A stretch of 36,827 nucleotides of DNA, taken from DASSKW01 sp035690065 (GTDB lineage Bacteria; Pseudomonadota; Gammaproteobacteria; Natronospirales; REEB76). Position numbers and translations under genes: made by a program. Positions 16,098 through 25,281 of the stretch are shown in pieces. Every line of letters starts with the position of its first letter. The first letter of the stretch is position 1. The stretch lies in NCBI GenBank assembly GCA_035690065.1, contig DASSKW010000084.1, positions 1-36,827 of the forward strand. The letters run 5' to 3'. The notes under the pieces are model-generated. The model saw nothing but the letters and a program-made list of their open reading frames with translations. It made no database searches and was not told the origin of the DNA.

Positions 16098-16439
16098 ATG
16101 GCAACTGAAGCAGAACGCAACTGGGGGATGGCAGCGCATCTGAGCGCCCTGGCCGGGTTCGTCATCCCATTCGGCTCCATCATCGGGCCATTGGTGGTGT
16201 GGCTGGTAAAGAAAGACGAGATACCGTTCGTCAATTCGCAGGGCAAGGAAGCCTTGAACTTCCAGATCACCATCGCTATCGGCGCGATGATCTGTTTCGT
16301 GCTCATGCTGATTATCATCGGCTTCTTCCTGTTGTGGGCACTGGTCGTCTTTGACCTGGTCTTCATCGTCATCGCCGCAGTCCAGGCCTCGAAAGGAGTG
16401 GATTACCGCTACCCGTACGCCTTGCGCCTGATCAACTGA
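16098..16439 (+). CDS. Small DUF4870 (Tic20-like) membrane protein
   Basis: Protein of 113 residues with three hydrophobic segments (about 10-35, 55-80, 80-100). It has the family hallmarks: ERNWGMAAHLSALAGFVIPFGSIIGPLVVWL, then FVNSQGKEALNFQ and a C-terminal YRYPYALRLI. The family has no firmly assigned function. I chose the ATG at 16098 over that at 16092 because the GGGAG at 16085-16089 is then 8 bases away. It is divergent from the acylase gene. Confidence 0.88.
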   Translation: MATEAERNWGMAAHLSALAGFVIPFGSIIGPLVVWLVKKDEIPFVNSQGKEALNFQITIAIGAMICFVLMLIIIGFFLLWALVVFDLVFIVIAAVQASKGVDYRYPYALRLIN

Positions 16440-16455
16440 AAACCCGCAAACAGTC

Positions 16456-16473
16456 CATGCGGCAAACCGCATG
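16456..16473. other. Perfect 7-bp hairpin after the DUF4870 gene
   Basis: CATGCGG-CAAA-CCGCATG begins 17 bases after the stop codon. It has no following T-run, so it is not a standard terminator; it could protect the 3' end or be chance. The rest of the 175-bp gap shows nothing else. Confidence 0.35.
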
Positions 16474-16614
16474 ACAATCGTCACCCCGAAGTTCTGACGT
16501 AGAGAACTGGTCACCGGAAGCCACGACATCCATGCTATCAACCCTCTCTGATAAGCAGGCTGCGGCCACACAGCCGCTGGCCATGCTGGATGACGCCAGC
16601 CCGGAAAGACGGTC

Positions 16615-17850
16615 GTGTACTACAACACTGGTGATACGCTAAACCCCATGCAGCCCTTGCTTTCCAGAATCGGATCACATATCGGCAGACCTTTGCTGCG
16701 GCTGCACCGGCGGTTGCTGCCCTCCTCACCGTGGGCCGGTTGGACACCGTACCTATGGCTCCTGTATCTGGGATTCTTCTTCATACAATGGCCTGGCATA
16801 GCTCCCTGGAGTACGGCCAAGTGGATCTTGTCAATCTCGGCTGCTTTGGTCTTCCTGGTGCTGTATTTCCGCAGCTACAATTGCAACCAGCGACAGCTGG
16901 CCGGTTTGCTGTCCGGCATCGCCACGCTCGGCTACGTCTTCGTCCTCTATACCGGGACCGGTCACACGTTCGTCATCTACGCTGCTGCCCTGACTGGGCA
17001 TTACCACAATCTGCGCAAGAGTCTGACTGCACTCGTCCTGGTACTGGGCGGGTTCATGATCGAAGTTGCTGTCTTGTATTTCATGCCCGACGCCGGTTAC
17101 ATGCATTCGGTATGGTTCTGGCTCCCCACGCTCATGGTCGGCGGCATCATCGGGCTTGCCAACGCTTGGTTTGCGGATGACGAAGCCAAGCGGCGTGCGA
17201 TCGACGAATCGCAGGAAGAGATCAGACGGCTCGCCGCGACCGCCGAACGCGAACGCATTGCCCGCGATCTGCACGACCTGCTCGGCCACACTCTGACCCT
17301 CATCACCGTAAAGGCGGAGCTCGCTGCGAGACTCGCAGAGCGCGATATGGAATCGGCAGCGCGCGAGATCAGGGAACTCGAAGCAATCTCACGTGGCGCA
17401 CTCCGCCAGGTACGTGAAGCAGTGGGCGGTTATCGCAGTGGCGGTCTGGCAGGCGAGATGGCGATCGCGCGTATCGCATTGAGTACCGCCAAGGTCGAGC
17501 TGACTTCCGAGCTCGTGACCAGCCACAATTGCCCACCCGCCCACGATCACCTGTTTGCATTGGTATTGCGTGAGGCAATCACCAATGTGGTACGTCACGC
17601 CGCAGCCCGCCATTGCAACGTGAAACTTTTCTGCGACGGAGTGTACGCCAGGTTGCACATCCAGGATGACGGTCACGGTGGGCGAATCCGTGCCGGTAAC
17701 GGTCTCAAGGGGATGCGTGAACGGCTCGCAGCGCTGCGCGGCTCGCTTGATATCGAATCGGATGGCACAGGCACACGCGTTACTGCCAGCTTGCCATTGA
17801 TGGGTACCGATGTCCCCGGAAACATCAGCCTGACCGAATCTGCGGCATGA
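16615..17850 (+). CDS. DesK/NarX-type sensor histidine kinase
   Basis: Membrane histidine kinase of 411 residues. The N-terminal half has five or six transmembrane segments (between about 45 and 187), no large periplasmic loop and a short coiled linker. The HisKA_3 box ERERIARDLHDLLGH gives His220 as the phosphorylation site. The ATPase domain has the N box (LREAITNVVRHA) and G boxes (DDGHGG, NGLKGMRERL). A multi-pass sensor without an extracellular domain resembles DesK, which senses membrane state. The start could be the GTG at 16615, with GGAAAG upstream, or the ATG at 16648. It overlaps the response regulator by four bases (ATGA). No desaturase or transporter gene, the usual DesK-group targets, is adjacent. 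Confidence 0.9.
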   Translation: MYYNTGDTLNPMQPLLSRIGSHIGRPLLRLHRRLLPSSPWAGWTPYLWLLYLGFFFIQWPGIAPWSTAKWILSISAALVFLVLYFRSYNCNQRQLAGLLSGIATLGYVFVLYTGTGHTFVIYAAALTGHYHNLRKSLTALVLVLGGFMIEVAVLYFMPDAGYMHSVWFWLPTLMVGGIIGLANAWFADDEAKRRAIDESQEEIRRLAATAERERIARDLHDLLGHTLTLITVKAELAARLAERDMESAAREIRELEAISRGALRQVREAVGGYRSGGLAGEMAIARIALSTAKVELTSELVTSHNCPPAHDHLFALVLREAITNVVRHAAARHCNVKLFCDGVYARLHIQDDGHGGRIRAGNGLKGMRERLAALRGSLDIESDGTGTRVTASLPLMGTDVPGNISLTESAA

Positions 17851-18452
17851 GCATCAGCGTACTGATTGCCGAAGATCAATCACTCATACTGGGTGCACTG
17901 GCCGCGTTGCTCGAGATGGAGCAGGACATCAAGGTGGTCGCCCGCGCCACAAATGGCAAGGACGCACTACAGCTCGCGGAGAAATTACAGCCGGACGTGG
18001 TCGTGACGGATATCGAGATGCCCGGCATGACCGGCCTCGAGTTCGCAGATGCCTTGAAACAACGTGGACATGCAGCACGCGTGATCATCGTCACCACCTT
18101 CGCACGTCCGGGTTATCTGCGGCGCGCGCTCGATGCCGGGGTGCGTGGTTACCTGCTCAAGGATGCACCGGCGGAACAACTCGCGGATGCCATCCGCACC
18201 GTGCATCGCGGCGGCAAGATGATCGCACCGGAACTCGCGACCGCGGCCTGGGACAGCGAAGACCCGCTCAACGATCGCGAGCGGCAGGTGCTGCGACTGG
18301 CCGGCGAAGGCTTTGCCAGCGCCGAGATCGCCAGGCAATTGTTCCTCTCGGAAGGCACCGTGCGTAATTACCTTTCAGAAGCCATCGGCAAACTCGGTGC
18401 CAATAACCGTGTCGAAGCAGCACGTATCGCACGCCAGAAAGGTTGGTTGTAA
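17847..18452 (+). CDS. LuxR/NarL-family response regulator (DesR-like)
   Basis: DNA-binding response regulator of 201 residues and cognate partner of the preceding kinase. The receiver domain has the acidic pair ED at 9-10, the phospho-acceptor Asp55 (VVVTDIEMPG), the switch Thr (VTTF) and Lys (LLKDAP). The C-terminal LuxR helix-turn-helix (LNDRERQVLRLAGEGFASAEIA, SEGTVRNYLSEAIGKLG) follows at about 137-198. ATGA overlap with the kinase indicates tight coupling. It converges with the subtilisin gene. Confidence 0.94.
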   Translation: MSISVLIAEDQSLILGALAALLEMEQDIKVVARATNGKDALQLAEKLQPDVVVTDIEMPGMTGLEFADALKQRGHAARVIIVTTFARPGYLRRALDAGVRGYLLKDAPAEQLADAIRTVHRGGKMIAPELATAAWDSEDPLNDRERQVLRLAGEGFASAEIARQLFLSEGTVRNYLSEAIGKLGANNRVEAARIARQKGWL

Positions 18453-18467
18453 TTCCGTAACATCGGG

Positions 18468-18496
18468 CAAAAAGAAGGGCCGGTAAACCCGGCCCT
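18468..18496 (-). terminator. Terminator of the subtilisin gene
   Basis: The stem AGGGCCGG / CCGGCCCT with a 5-base loop is followed on the minus strand by TTCTTTTTG. On the plus strand it lacks a T-run, so it mainly serves the minus-strand protease gene, though the hairpin also lies just after the response regulator. Confidence 0.75.
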
Positions 18497-18522
18497 CAAT
18501 ATAGAAACCAACTCTTTGAGGA

Positions 18523-21500
18523 TCAGCTACGGCGCTTCATCAAAGATATCAAACCCAGTCCCAGCAACACCGCTATCCCTGCACCGCCGCCGCCGCCACC
18601 ACCACCGCTACTGCCGCTTCCGGAATTCGTTGGCGGCTCAAGGACAGTGATTGAAACTGGCACTGCAGCCAGAGGTGTAACTGGATCATCGCCGGTTACA
18701 CACAATGCGATATTGTAGGTACCGACTTTTATTGCGGAGGCATCGAAGCTTGCAGTTATCTTGCTTGTGTCTCCGATCTTCACTTTCCCGCTCTTGGCAC
18801 TGAGCGTGAGGCCAGCCAGACTATCGGAACAATTCACCGTACCGGTGACAGTAAATGCCAACGAAGTCTGGAGTGCCTGCCATCCAGCACCCTGACCGAA
18901 TGCATTCGAGGGATCAATCTCCATGGCATCACTGTTGCCATCGGCCGAGTTCCCCTCAAACCAGTACCAGGCAGCACCGTTGGGATCAGTCATTCCGGCA
19001 TTGATCGTCGGTGAGACTATCAGCCAATAGGTGCCGGTTGCCAATTTCGGCGGGGCTTGTCCGGCTGCAGCCAGATCCAGGGTGATCGTGCCATTGGTGG
19101 TATCGACTCCCGGACCCGTCGGCGTCGAACTGAAATGCCAGACATAGTCACTCTTTCCATCCTCCGGATTTCCGGCCGGTGCACCGTTACCATCCTTGTA
19201 GATGTACCAATCGATTGCTGTAGCCGTGGAGGCCAGATCCAGTGCACTACTGCCGTCCTGGGCAAAGCCTTCAGCCACCAGTTCGCTTACGCTGCCACTC
19301 GCCGGCATCACAAAATGGTCGGCCGCATAAATACCATGCTGATCCGGCGTAAAGAAGCCGGAACCATAACCTTGACCACTGCTTGATACAGCTTGATTCC
19401 AGATGCTGGCGCCCGTCACATTACCGGTACTGAACACCCAGTTCAGATCTGCCGTACCCGTAACGTTACCGATACTCAGCGTCGACTGCAGATTCTGACC
19501 CTGATTCAGGCTGAAACTCAGACTGGTCGGCGACACCGTCATGACCGGTTCTGGTAACTGCCGCTCGAGCGAAACTGGCAGATGCATGGCCGGGATCGGT
19601 TGGCCATCATCGCCATTGTCTGAACTTGTGATATCGACCTCGGCGAACGTCCATTGCGCAGCAGTCAATCCAGTGACATCCGCAGTCACTTTGATCTTCT
19701 GGGTTGCGCCAGGAGCCAGACTGAAACTGGACGGCGTAACTGTGAGTGTCAGACCGGTGGGCGTGGAAACCGTGACATTGTAAGTCGCGGTTACCGTGCT
19801 TAACCCGCTGCTCAGCGTACGTGTCCAACTGCAGCTTCCGATGCAGTCGTCGTTGGCCAGACTCGCCAGATTGAGGGTGGTGAGATCTCCACCGTTATCC
19901 GGATTGGCGGCTTTGTAATGCGCACCCGTCTCATCGAGTACGATGCCGCTGCGGCTGGCCGCATCTAGATCGATGCGCCCTGCGCCGCGGACCTGTGGTG
20001 AAGGCACCGTAGTGCCGGCAATACAGTTGTCACCCGAGTCCAGACTTTCACACTGGTCGGTCAGCCCGGGACTGGTGCCATTCGCGGCGGTCACAGCCGT
20101 CAGCATCATCGCTGATTTGATCTCCGAAGGCGTCCACTGTGGATGCAACTGCATCAGCAAGGCCCCTCCGGCAGTGTCGTGCGGTGAAGCCATGGAGGTG
20201 CCATCGTAGAAATCGTAGGTCTCCGGCTGATCGGCACCACCGACCACACCATCGGTGTACTTCGGATTCGATACCGCTGCCAGCACGTTGACGCCTGGCG
20301 CCGCCAGATCCGGTTTGACCAGATCGTCAAACACCGTCTCGGTGGGACCACGCGAACTGAAGTCGGCGATCTGATCCGCCTCACTGGGATCGGACGTCAG
20401 GCCGGTGCCATCGATTTGCGCCATGGCCGCGGACCCGGTGCCTTTATCGGCCATGGTGGTAGCGTTTGTCAGCCAGGCTTCCAGCAACACGCCATCGCTG
20501 TTTGCGATCATGGTGCCCGGAATCTCATACGGTTCCGAGATCAGCGCACTGCCTGACTGCGAGACGATGATGATGCCGCCCGCGCCACCCTGCTTGACGT
20601 TATCGGCCTTGTCCACCAGCGGGATATCGCCGCGATCGCAGACTACGATGCTGCCGGCCGGGAAGGTGCTGGCCGGAAACGGATACAGACATTCGGCCGC
20701 TGCCTGATGTGCCGAAAAACCGGACGGGTCAGGATAATTCTCGCCTGACTGCGTATAGACACCACTGGTCGAGAACGTGCCGGGATAGGGCGAATAATCG
20801 TAATCAGTGTCACCCGCATAAACGATGCTGGTGGAAGCCAATGCGGCGGTAGCGCCTTCGCCGGTGATGGGGTCCGGCACGCTGGACAGCGTGGTGGAGT
20901 CGCCACCTGTGAATCCGCTTACGTTGTTGTTACCGAAAACGCCGTCATGGGTGCTGGCGGCCGTACTCGCCAGCCACGGTCCCCAGTGTTCCACGGAATA
21001 GAGTTGAGTCGGATCACCGAGGATCGCATTCCCGGGTCCACCATTGCCACCGGAGGTCGATACATAGATGCCGGCTTCGACTGCCGACAGGAATGCCAGT
21101 TCGACCGGATCGTTATACGGGTCTTCGCCGCCACCGATGGAATAGTTCATCACCATGCCCTTGAAGGCACTGCCGGCAGCAGCCTTGATGGTGGATTGAT
21201 CCTTGATGGCCTGTTCCACCGCCGCGACGCTGCCATCGCTGCCACACAGATCGGTCGGATCGCAGACGTCATAGGCGATGATGTTGGCGTGCGGTGCGAC
21301 GCCTGAGATCGGTACCGTGATCCCGAGCGTGCTCAGAGTGACATCGACGAAATTGCCCACCATGGTGCTGGCGGTATGCGAACCGTGCCCCTCTGAATCT
21401 TCCGGTGATTTGCGATCGTTCTCGCCTTTGGTATACGTATAGGCACCGATCAACTTGTCATTGCAATGAAATTTGGACTGATAGGTTTGAGGATAATCGG

Positions 21501-22269
21501 CGGCATCGGCCAGGGTCCCATCGCTCGCATTGCTACTGTCACAGACACCGAGGTATTTGCCACTGCCCAACGGATCAGTGGTCGGGAAACCGTCTTTGGG
21601 TCCGACGGCAGCAAAGGAGGAGTTACCCGAGTTGATGCCGGTATCGACATCCGCGACGACGATACCTTCGCCTTCGTTATCGAGATTACTGTACGTCTTG
21701 TCCGCCCAAACGGTGGGGGCGCCGATCCAGGAACGGCTGTAATACGTATCTGCGGCGCTGGCTGGAATCGCGGTAGCAGTTTGTGGGCGGTAATAGCGTA
21801 CCGGCTGCACCGATATGACATTCGCCATGCGCGCCAGCTTCGCAGCCTCCACGCGGTTCAGGCTGACCGACATGCCATTGAGCGCATATTGATACTGAAA
21901 GTGCGGTTCGAGCGTACGGTGTAGCACCGAATCTGCCTGTTTCAAGAATTCGGTATGCCGGGATTCGAGATAGCCGACATAAGCACGGACCGGTGAGGAC
22001 CGCGCATCGAGTTGCCGACCCCCGGTCACATGCGGGCTAGTCGCCTTGAATCCCTCGATGCCCCCTGTATATAGCGCGGCCGGTGCATCCTTGAAGCGCA
22101 CGATATAACGGGCAGTCGCATCGGCATGCCCGACATGGGCCACCGGGCCCATGATCCGATGTGCATGGAGATCAGCCCGGGCCGGTGTGGACACGCTGCC
22201 AGTTTGAGCCAGGGTGGCTCCGGCAACACAGAACGCTGCAACCACGGTTGCGACAGATAGTAAACGCAT
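18523..22269 (-). CDS. Large secreted subtilisin-like (S8) protease with C-terminal sorting signal
   Basis: Secreted serine endopeptidase precursor of 1248 residues. Order: signal peptide (1-21), I9-type propeptide (about 50-155), S8 catalytic domain split by an insertion, then beta-sandwich modules to about 1200. The triad is Asp209 (VDTG), His295 (EGHGSHTA) and Ser692 (DGTSMASPH), with the oxyanion Asn in SGGNGGPG near 409. The segment at about 530-600 (IVVCDRGDIP, GGAGGIII) is a PA domain. The C-terminus is Ser/Gly-rich with eight Gly in a row, a hydrophobic stretch (AGIAVLLGLGLISLM) and KRRS, like GlyGly-CTERM rhombosortase substrates. The start at 22269 gives a proper signal peptide and has GGGGG upstream. 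The 3' end has its own terminator, so it is probably monocistronic. Confidence 0.93.
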   Translation of the reverse strand: MRLLSVATVVAAFCVAGATLAQTGSVSTPARADLHAHRIMGPVAHVGHADATARYIVRFKDAPAALYTGGIEGFKATSPHVTGGRQLDARSSPVRAYVGYLESRHTEFLKQADSVLHRTLEPHFQYQYALNGMSVSLNRVEAAKLARMANVISVQPVRYYRPQTATAIPASAADTYYSRSWIGAPTVWADKTYSNLDNEGEGIVVADVDTGINSGNSSFAAVGPKDGFPTTDPLGSGKYLGVCDSSNASDGTLADAADYPQTYQSKFHCNDKLIGAYTYTKGENDRKSPEDSEGHGSHTASTMVGNFVDVTLSTLGITVPISGVAPHANIIAYDVCDPTDLCGSDGSVAAVEQAIKDQSTIKAAAGSAFKGMVMNYSIGGGEDPYNDPVELAFLSAVEAGIYVSTSGGNGGPGNAILGDPTQLYSVEHWGPWLASTAASTHDGVFGNNNVSGFTGGDSTTLSSVPDPITGEGATAALASTSIVYAGDTDYDYSPYPGTFSTSGVYTQSGENYPDPSGFSAHQAAAECLYPFPASTFPAGSIVVCDRGDIPLVDKADNVKQGGAGGIIIVSQSGSALISEPYEIPGTMIANSDGVLLEAWLTNATTMADKGTGSAAMAQIDGTGLTSDPSEADQIADFSSRGPTETVFDDLVKPDLAAPGVNVLAAVSNPKYTDGVVGGADQPETYDFYDGTSMASPHDTAGGALLMQLHPQWTPSEIKSAMMLTAVTAANGTSPGLTDQCESLDSGDNCIAGTTVPSPQVRGAGRIDLDAASRSGIVLDETGAHYKAANPDNGGDLTTLNLASLANDDCIGSCSWTRTLSSGLSTVTATYNVTVSTPTGLTLTVTPSSFSLAPGATQKIKVTADVTGLTAAQWTFAEVDITSSDNGDDGQPIPAMHLPVSLERQLPEPVMTVSPTSLSFSLNQGQNLQSTLSIGNVTGTADLNWVFSTGNVTGASIWNQAVSSSGQGYGSGFFTPDQHGIYAADHFVMPASGSVSELVAEGFAQDGSSALDLASTATAIDWYIYKDGNGAPAGNPEDGKSDYVWHFSSTPTGPGVDTTNGTITLDLAAAGQAPPKLATGTYWLIVSPTINAGMTDPNGAAWYWFEGNSADGNSDAMEIDPSNAFGQGAGWQALQTSLAFTVTGTVNCSDSLAGLTLSAKSGKVKIGDTSKITASFDASAIKVGTYNIALCVTGDDPVTPLAAVPVSITVLEPPTNSGSGSSGGGGGGGGAGIAVLLGLGLISLMKRRS

Positions 22270-22355
22270 GAATAAAACCCCCAAACTTATTGAAAATACA
22301 GCCTGAATACCGAATAAGAGTTGCTTAGATGCCGGCCCCATGCCGCATCGCAACC

Positions 22356-22400
22356 TACTAGACATCTAGTAATAATACGACAGAGTGTCAATTATCACAA
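22356..22400 (-). promoter_or_regulatory. Sigma-70 promoter of the protease gene with overlapping operator-like palindrome
   Basis: On the minus strand a -35 TTGTGA (22400-22395) and a -10 TATTAT (22377-22372) are 17 bases apart. The predicted start point (about 22365) lies in a palindrome TACTAGA-CA-TCTAGTA (22356-22371), with 7-bp perfect arms. The half-sites ACTAG-N4-CTAGT match the pattern of the E. coli TrpR operator. A repressor bound here would block initiation. Regulator identity is inference. Confidence 0.6.
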
Positions 22401-22488
22401 GAAAACCGGCAAGGTCAACTTCGGGAAATGCCGATATGTGGAAATCGAAGCTGTGCAAGCCCGGTACGGCGATAAACTTCTCAATCAG

Positions 22489-23922
22489 TCAGTCGCCCAC
22501 GCGCAGGATCTTGAGGCTGTTGGTGCCGCCGATCACACCGCTGAATTCGCCCTTGGTGCAGATCACCATATCGCCGTCCTGCACCGTACCGCGGCGCTTG
22601 AGCTCGATCGAAGCATCCCTGAGCACATGGTCGGGATTGGTGTGCATGACATCGAACGCTACCGGATACACACCCCGGTACAGCGTGACGCGGCGCCGAG
22701 TGGCTTCATGCCGGGTCATGGCATAGATCGGGATACCGGAACGGATACGCGACATCCACAATGCGGTGGAACCGGATTCGGTGAGCGCGAGGATGGCTTT
22801 CACATCCAGATGATTGGCGATATACATGGCTGCCATGGCGATGGCTTCATCCGCCTTGTTGAAATGCTGATCCATGCGGTGCCGCGAACGCTGGGTCATG
22901 CGCTGCTTCTCGGCGCCCTGACACACTCGCGCCATGGCTTCCACAGTCTTGAGCGGATATTTTCCGGCCGCGGTCTCCGCCGACAGCATCACCGCATCGG
23001 TACCATCCATCACTGCGTTCGCCACATCCAGCACTTCGGCACGCGTCGGCACGGGACTGTGGATCATCGACTCCATCATCTGCGTGGCGGTGATCACCAC
23101 CCGGTTCAATTCGCGCGCCCGGTGGATGATAAGTTTCTGGATCCCGGGCAATTCCGCATCGCCGATCTCGACTGCCAGATCACCGCGCGCGATCATGACC
23201 GCATCGCACTCACCGATGATCTCATCGAGGTTCTGGATCGCCTCGGCCCGTTCGATCTTGGCGACCATCCCGGCTTTACCACCCGCGGCCCGCAGTAATT
23301 TGCGAGCCCGCTGCATATCGCTGGCATCGCGCGGAAACGACACTGCCAGATAATCCACATCCAGCTCCGCAGCGAGTTCGATGTCGCGCAGGTCCTTGTC
23401 GGTAAGTGCGGCTGCAGACAACCCGCCACCCTGACGGTTGATGCCTTTGTGATCGGAGAGTTCGCCGCCGATCTCCACCTTGCACTCTATCCGGGCACCC
23501 CGCACCGCCTCGACGCGTAACATGATCTCGCCATCGCCGAGCACCAGTGCATCGCCTGCCTTCACGTCATTCGGCAAGGCCTTGTAAGTCAATCCGACTG
23601 ATTCTTCACTGCCGGCATCGTCAGCCAGACCCGCATCCAGCACGAAATTCTGTCCATCCTTGAGCGTGATGTGACCGTTACGGAATTTTTCGATCCGTAT
23701 CTTGGGACCCTGCAGATCCCCAAGGATGCCCACATCCTTGCCTACTGCGGCAGAGGCTGTGCGGACCAGTTGGATGCGGCGTCTGTGATCAGCGGCTTCG
23801 CCATGGGAGAAGTTCAGGCGCACGACGTCCACCCCCGCGCGGATGATGGAACGCATGATCTCCGGATCGTCAGTAGCAGGTCCCAGCGTGGCGAGGATTT
23901 TGGTTCTGCGTGGCATGGGCAT
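22489..23922 (-). CDS. pyk: Pyruvate kinase
   Basis: Last step of glycolysis: PEP plus ADP to pyruvate plus ATP. Length is 477 residues, as in other bacterial enzymes. Visible motifs are RTKILATLGPA at the start, RLNFSHG, the substrate-binding IERAEAIQNLDEII with the catalytic Lys, ARGDLAVEIG, TQMMESMI and GTDAVMLSAETAAGKYP, then the C-terminal allosteric domain. Either of the first two Met codons could start it. It is last in tkt-gap-pgk-pyk, 96 bp after pgk; the fba gene that often follows is replaced by the secreted protease. Confidence 0.97.
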   Translation of the reverse strand: MPMPRRTKILATLGPATDDPEIMRSIIRAGVDVVRLNFSHGEAADHRRRIQLVRTASAAVGKDVGILGDLQGPKIRIEKFRNGHITLKDGQNFVLDAGLADDAGSEESVGLTYKALPNDVKAGDALVLGDGEIMLRVEAVRGARIECKVEIGGELSDHKGINRQGGGLSAAALTDKDLRDIELAAELDVDYLAVSFPRDASDMQRARKLLRAAGGKAGMVAKIERAEAIQNLDEIIGECDAVMIARGDLAVEIGDAELPGIQKLIIHRARELNRVVITATQMMESMIHSPVPTRAEVLDVANAVMDGTDAVMLSAETAAGKYPLKTVEAMARVCQGAEKQRMTQRSRHRMDQHFNKADEAIAMAAMYIANHLDVKAILALTESGSTALWMSRIRSGIPIYAMTRHEATRRRVTLYRGVYPVAFDVMHTNPDHVLRDASIELKRRGTVQDGDMVICTKGEFSGVIGGTNSLKILRVGD

Positions 23923-24018
23923 TGATTATGCGCCTGTGTAGATGAAATTGGTAAGCGGCAATGCCCGAGAAACCGATAACATGACGCCGATTACGGCTGA
24001 CTGTTCACGTCTGATACT

Positions 24019-25221
24019 TTATGCCTGTTTGCGTTTCCCGGTCGATGCAGCACGCGCTTCCAGGACGGCGACGGCAGGCAACTTCTTTCCTTCCAGAAAC
24101 TCCAGAAAAGCCCCGCCTCCGGTGGAGACATAGGAGATACGATCCGCGACCCCATATTTATCCAGCGCCGCGAGCGTATCGCCGCCACCGGCAATCGAAA
24201 ATGCCGGGCTCTCTGCAATCGCATGCGCCAGTGTCCTGGTACCTTCGCCGAATTGCTCGAACTCGAATACCCCCACTGGTCCATTCCAGACGATGGTACC
24301 GGCACCTTTCAGGATATTCGCATAGGCCTCCGCCGTATCCGGGCCGATGTCGAGGATCATCTCGTCGCTGCCAACTTCGTCCACCGCGCGTACATCCGCT
24401 TCGGCATTGGCAGAAAACTCATTTGCCACCACCACATCACTCGGCACCGGGATCGCTGCGCCGCGTGCCTGCGCCGCTCCGGTCAGGCGTTTCGCTTCCG
24501 GCACCAAGTCTGCTTCATACAATGATTTGCCGACTTTGTGACCGGCAGCAGCGATAAAGGTGTTGGCGATGCCGCCACCGACGATCAACTGATCCACGAT
24601 CCTGGTGAGCGTTTCCAGCACGGTAAGTTTGCTCGACACCTTGGAACCCGCGACGATCGCGACCAGCGGCCGTGCTGGATGTTCGAGCGCCCGGCCCAGC
24701 GCATCCAGCTCACCGGCCAGTAGCGGGCCGGCACAGGCGATCGGCGCGAACTTCGCAACCCCATGGGTAGAAGCTTCGGCACGATGTGCGGTACCGAAAG
24801 CGTCCATCACATAGATGTCACACAACGCCGCCATCTTTCTTGCGAGTGCTTCGTCATCCTTTTTCTCGCCCTTCAGAAAACGCACGTTCTCGCATAACAC
24901 GACGTCGCCAGCAGCAACCTCGACACCGTCGATCCAGTCTTTCACCAATGGCACTCTTACACCCAGTAATTCGGTCAAGCGTTCTGCTACCGGCGCCAGC
25001 GACAACGCAGCATCGAATTCACCTTCCCTGGGCCGGCCCAGATGCGACATCAAGATGACTCGTGCACCGGCTTGCAGCGCTGCCTGGATGGTCGGCAGCG
25101 AGGCACGGATCCGCGCATCGCTGGTGATACGGGCATGTTCGTCCAGTGGAACATTCAGATCTTCCCGGATAAGGACCCGCTTCCCGCTCAGATCCAGATC
25201 CGCCATCTTGATGATTGTCAC
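24019..25221 (-). CDS. pgk: Phosphoglycerate kinase
   Basis: Reversible phosphate transfer between 1,3-bisphosphoglycerate and ADP, used in glycolysis and in the Calvin cycle. Motifs: GKRVLIREDLNVP, TSDARIRASLPTI, SHLGRP, the central hinge region and the nucleotide-binding GGGDTLAALDK near the C-terminus. I chose the GTG at 25221 because it gives MTIIKMADLDL, equivalent to E. coli MSVIKMTDLDL, and AGGA lies 7 bases upstream; an ATG at 25206 is the alternative. The product has 400 residues. It sits 60 bp after gap. Confidence 0.96.
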   Translation of the reverse strand: MTIIKMADLDLSGKRVLIREDLNVPLDEHARITSDARIRASLPTIQAALQAGARVILMSHLGRPREGEFDAALSLAPVAERLTELLGVRVPLVKDWIDGVEVAAGDVVLCENVRFLKGEKKDDEALARKMAALCDIYVMDAFGTAHRAEASTHGVAKFAPIACAGPLLAGELDALGRALEHPARPLVAIVAGSKVSSKLTVLETLTRIVDQLIVGGGIANTFIAAAGHKVGKSLYEADLVPEAKRLTGAAQARGAAIPVPSDVVVANEFSANAEADVRAVDEVGSDEMILDIGPDTAEAYANILKGAGTIVWNGPVGVFEFEQFGEGTRTLAHAIAESPAFSIAGGGDTLAALDKYGVADRISYVSTGGGAFLEFLEGKKLPAVAVLEARAASTGKRKQA

Positions 25222-25281
25222 TAATTGATCCTTGTAATCCGTGGAGTGTCGCAAACCTGCACGTCGGAAGTTGCAGACTGC

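Noticed and set aside
18583..18612. GCC/ACC trinucleotide tract as a phase-variation switch
   Set aside because: Changes in three-base units would not shift the frame, so on/off switching is not expected; only linker length could vary.
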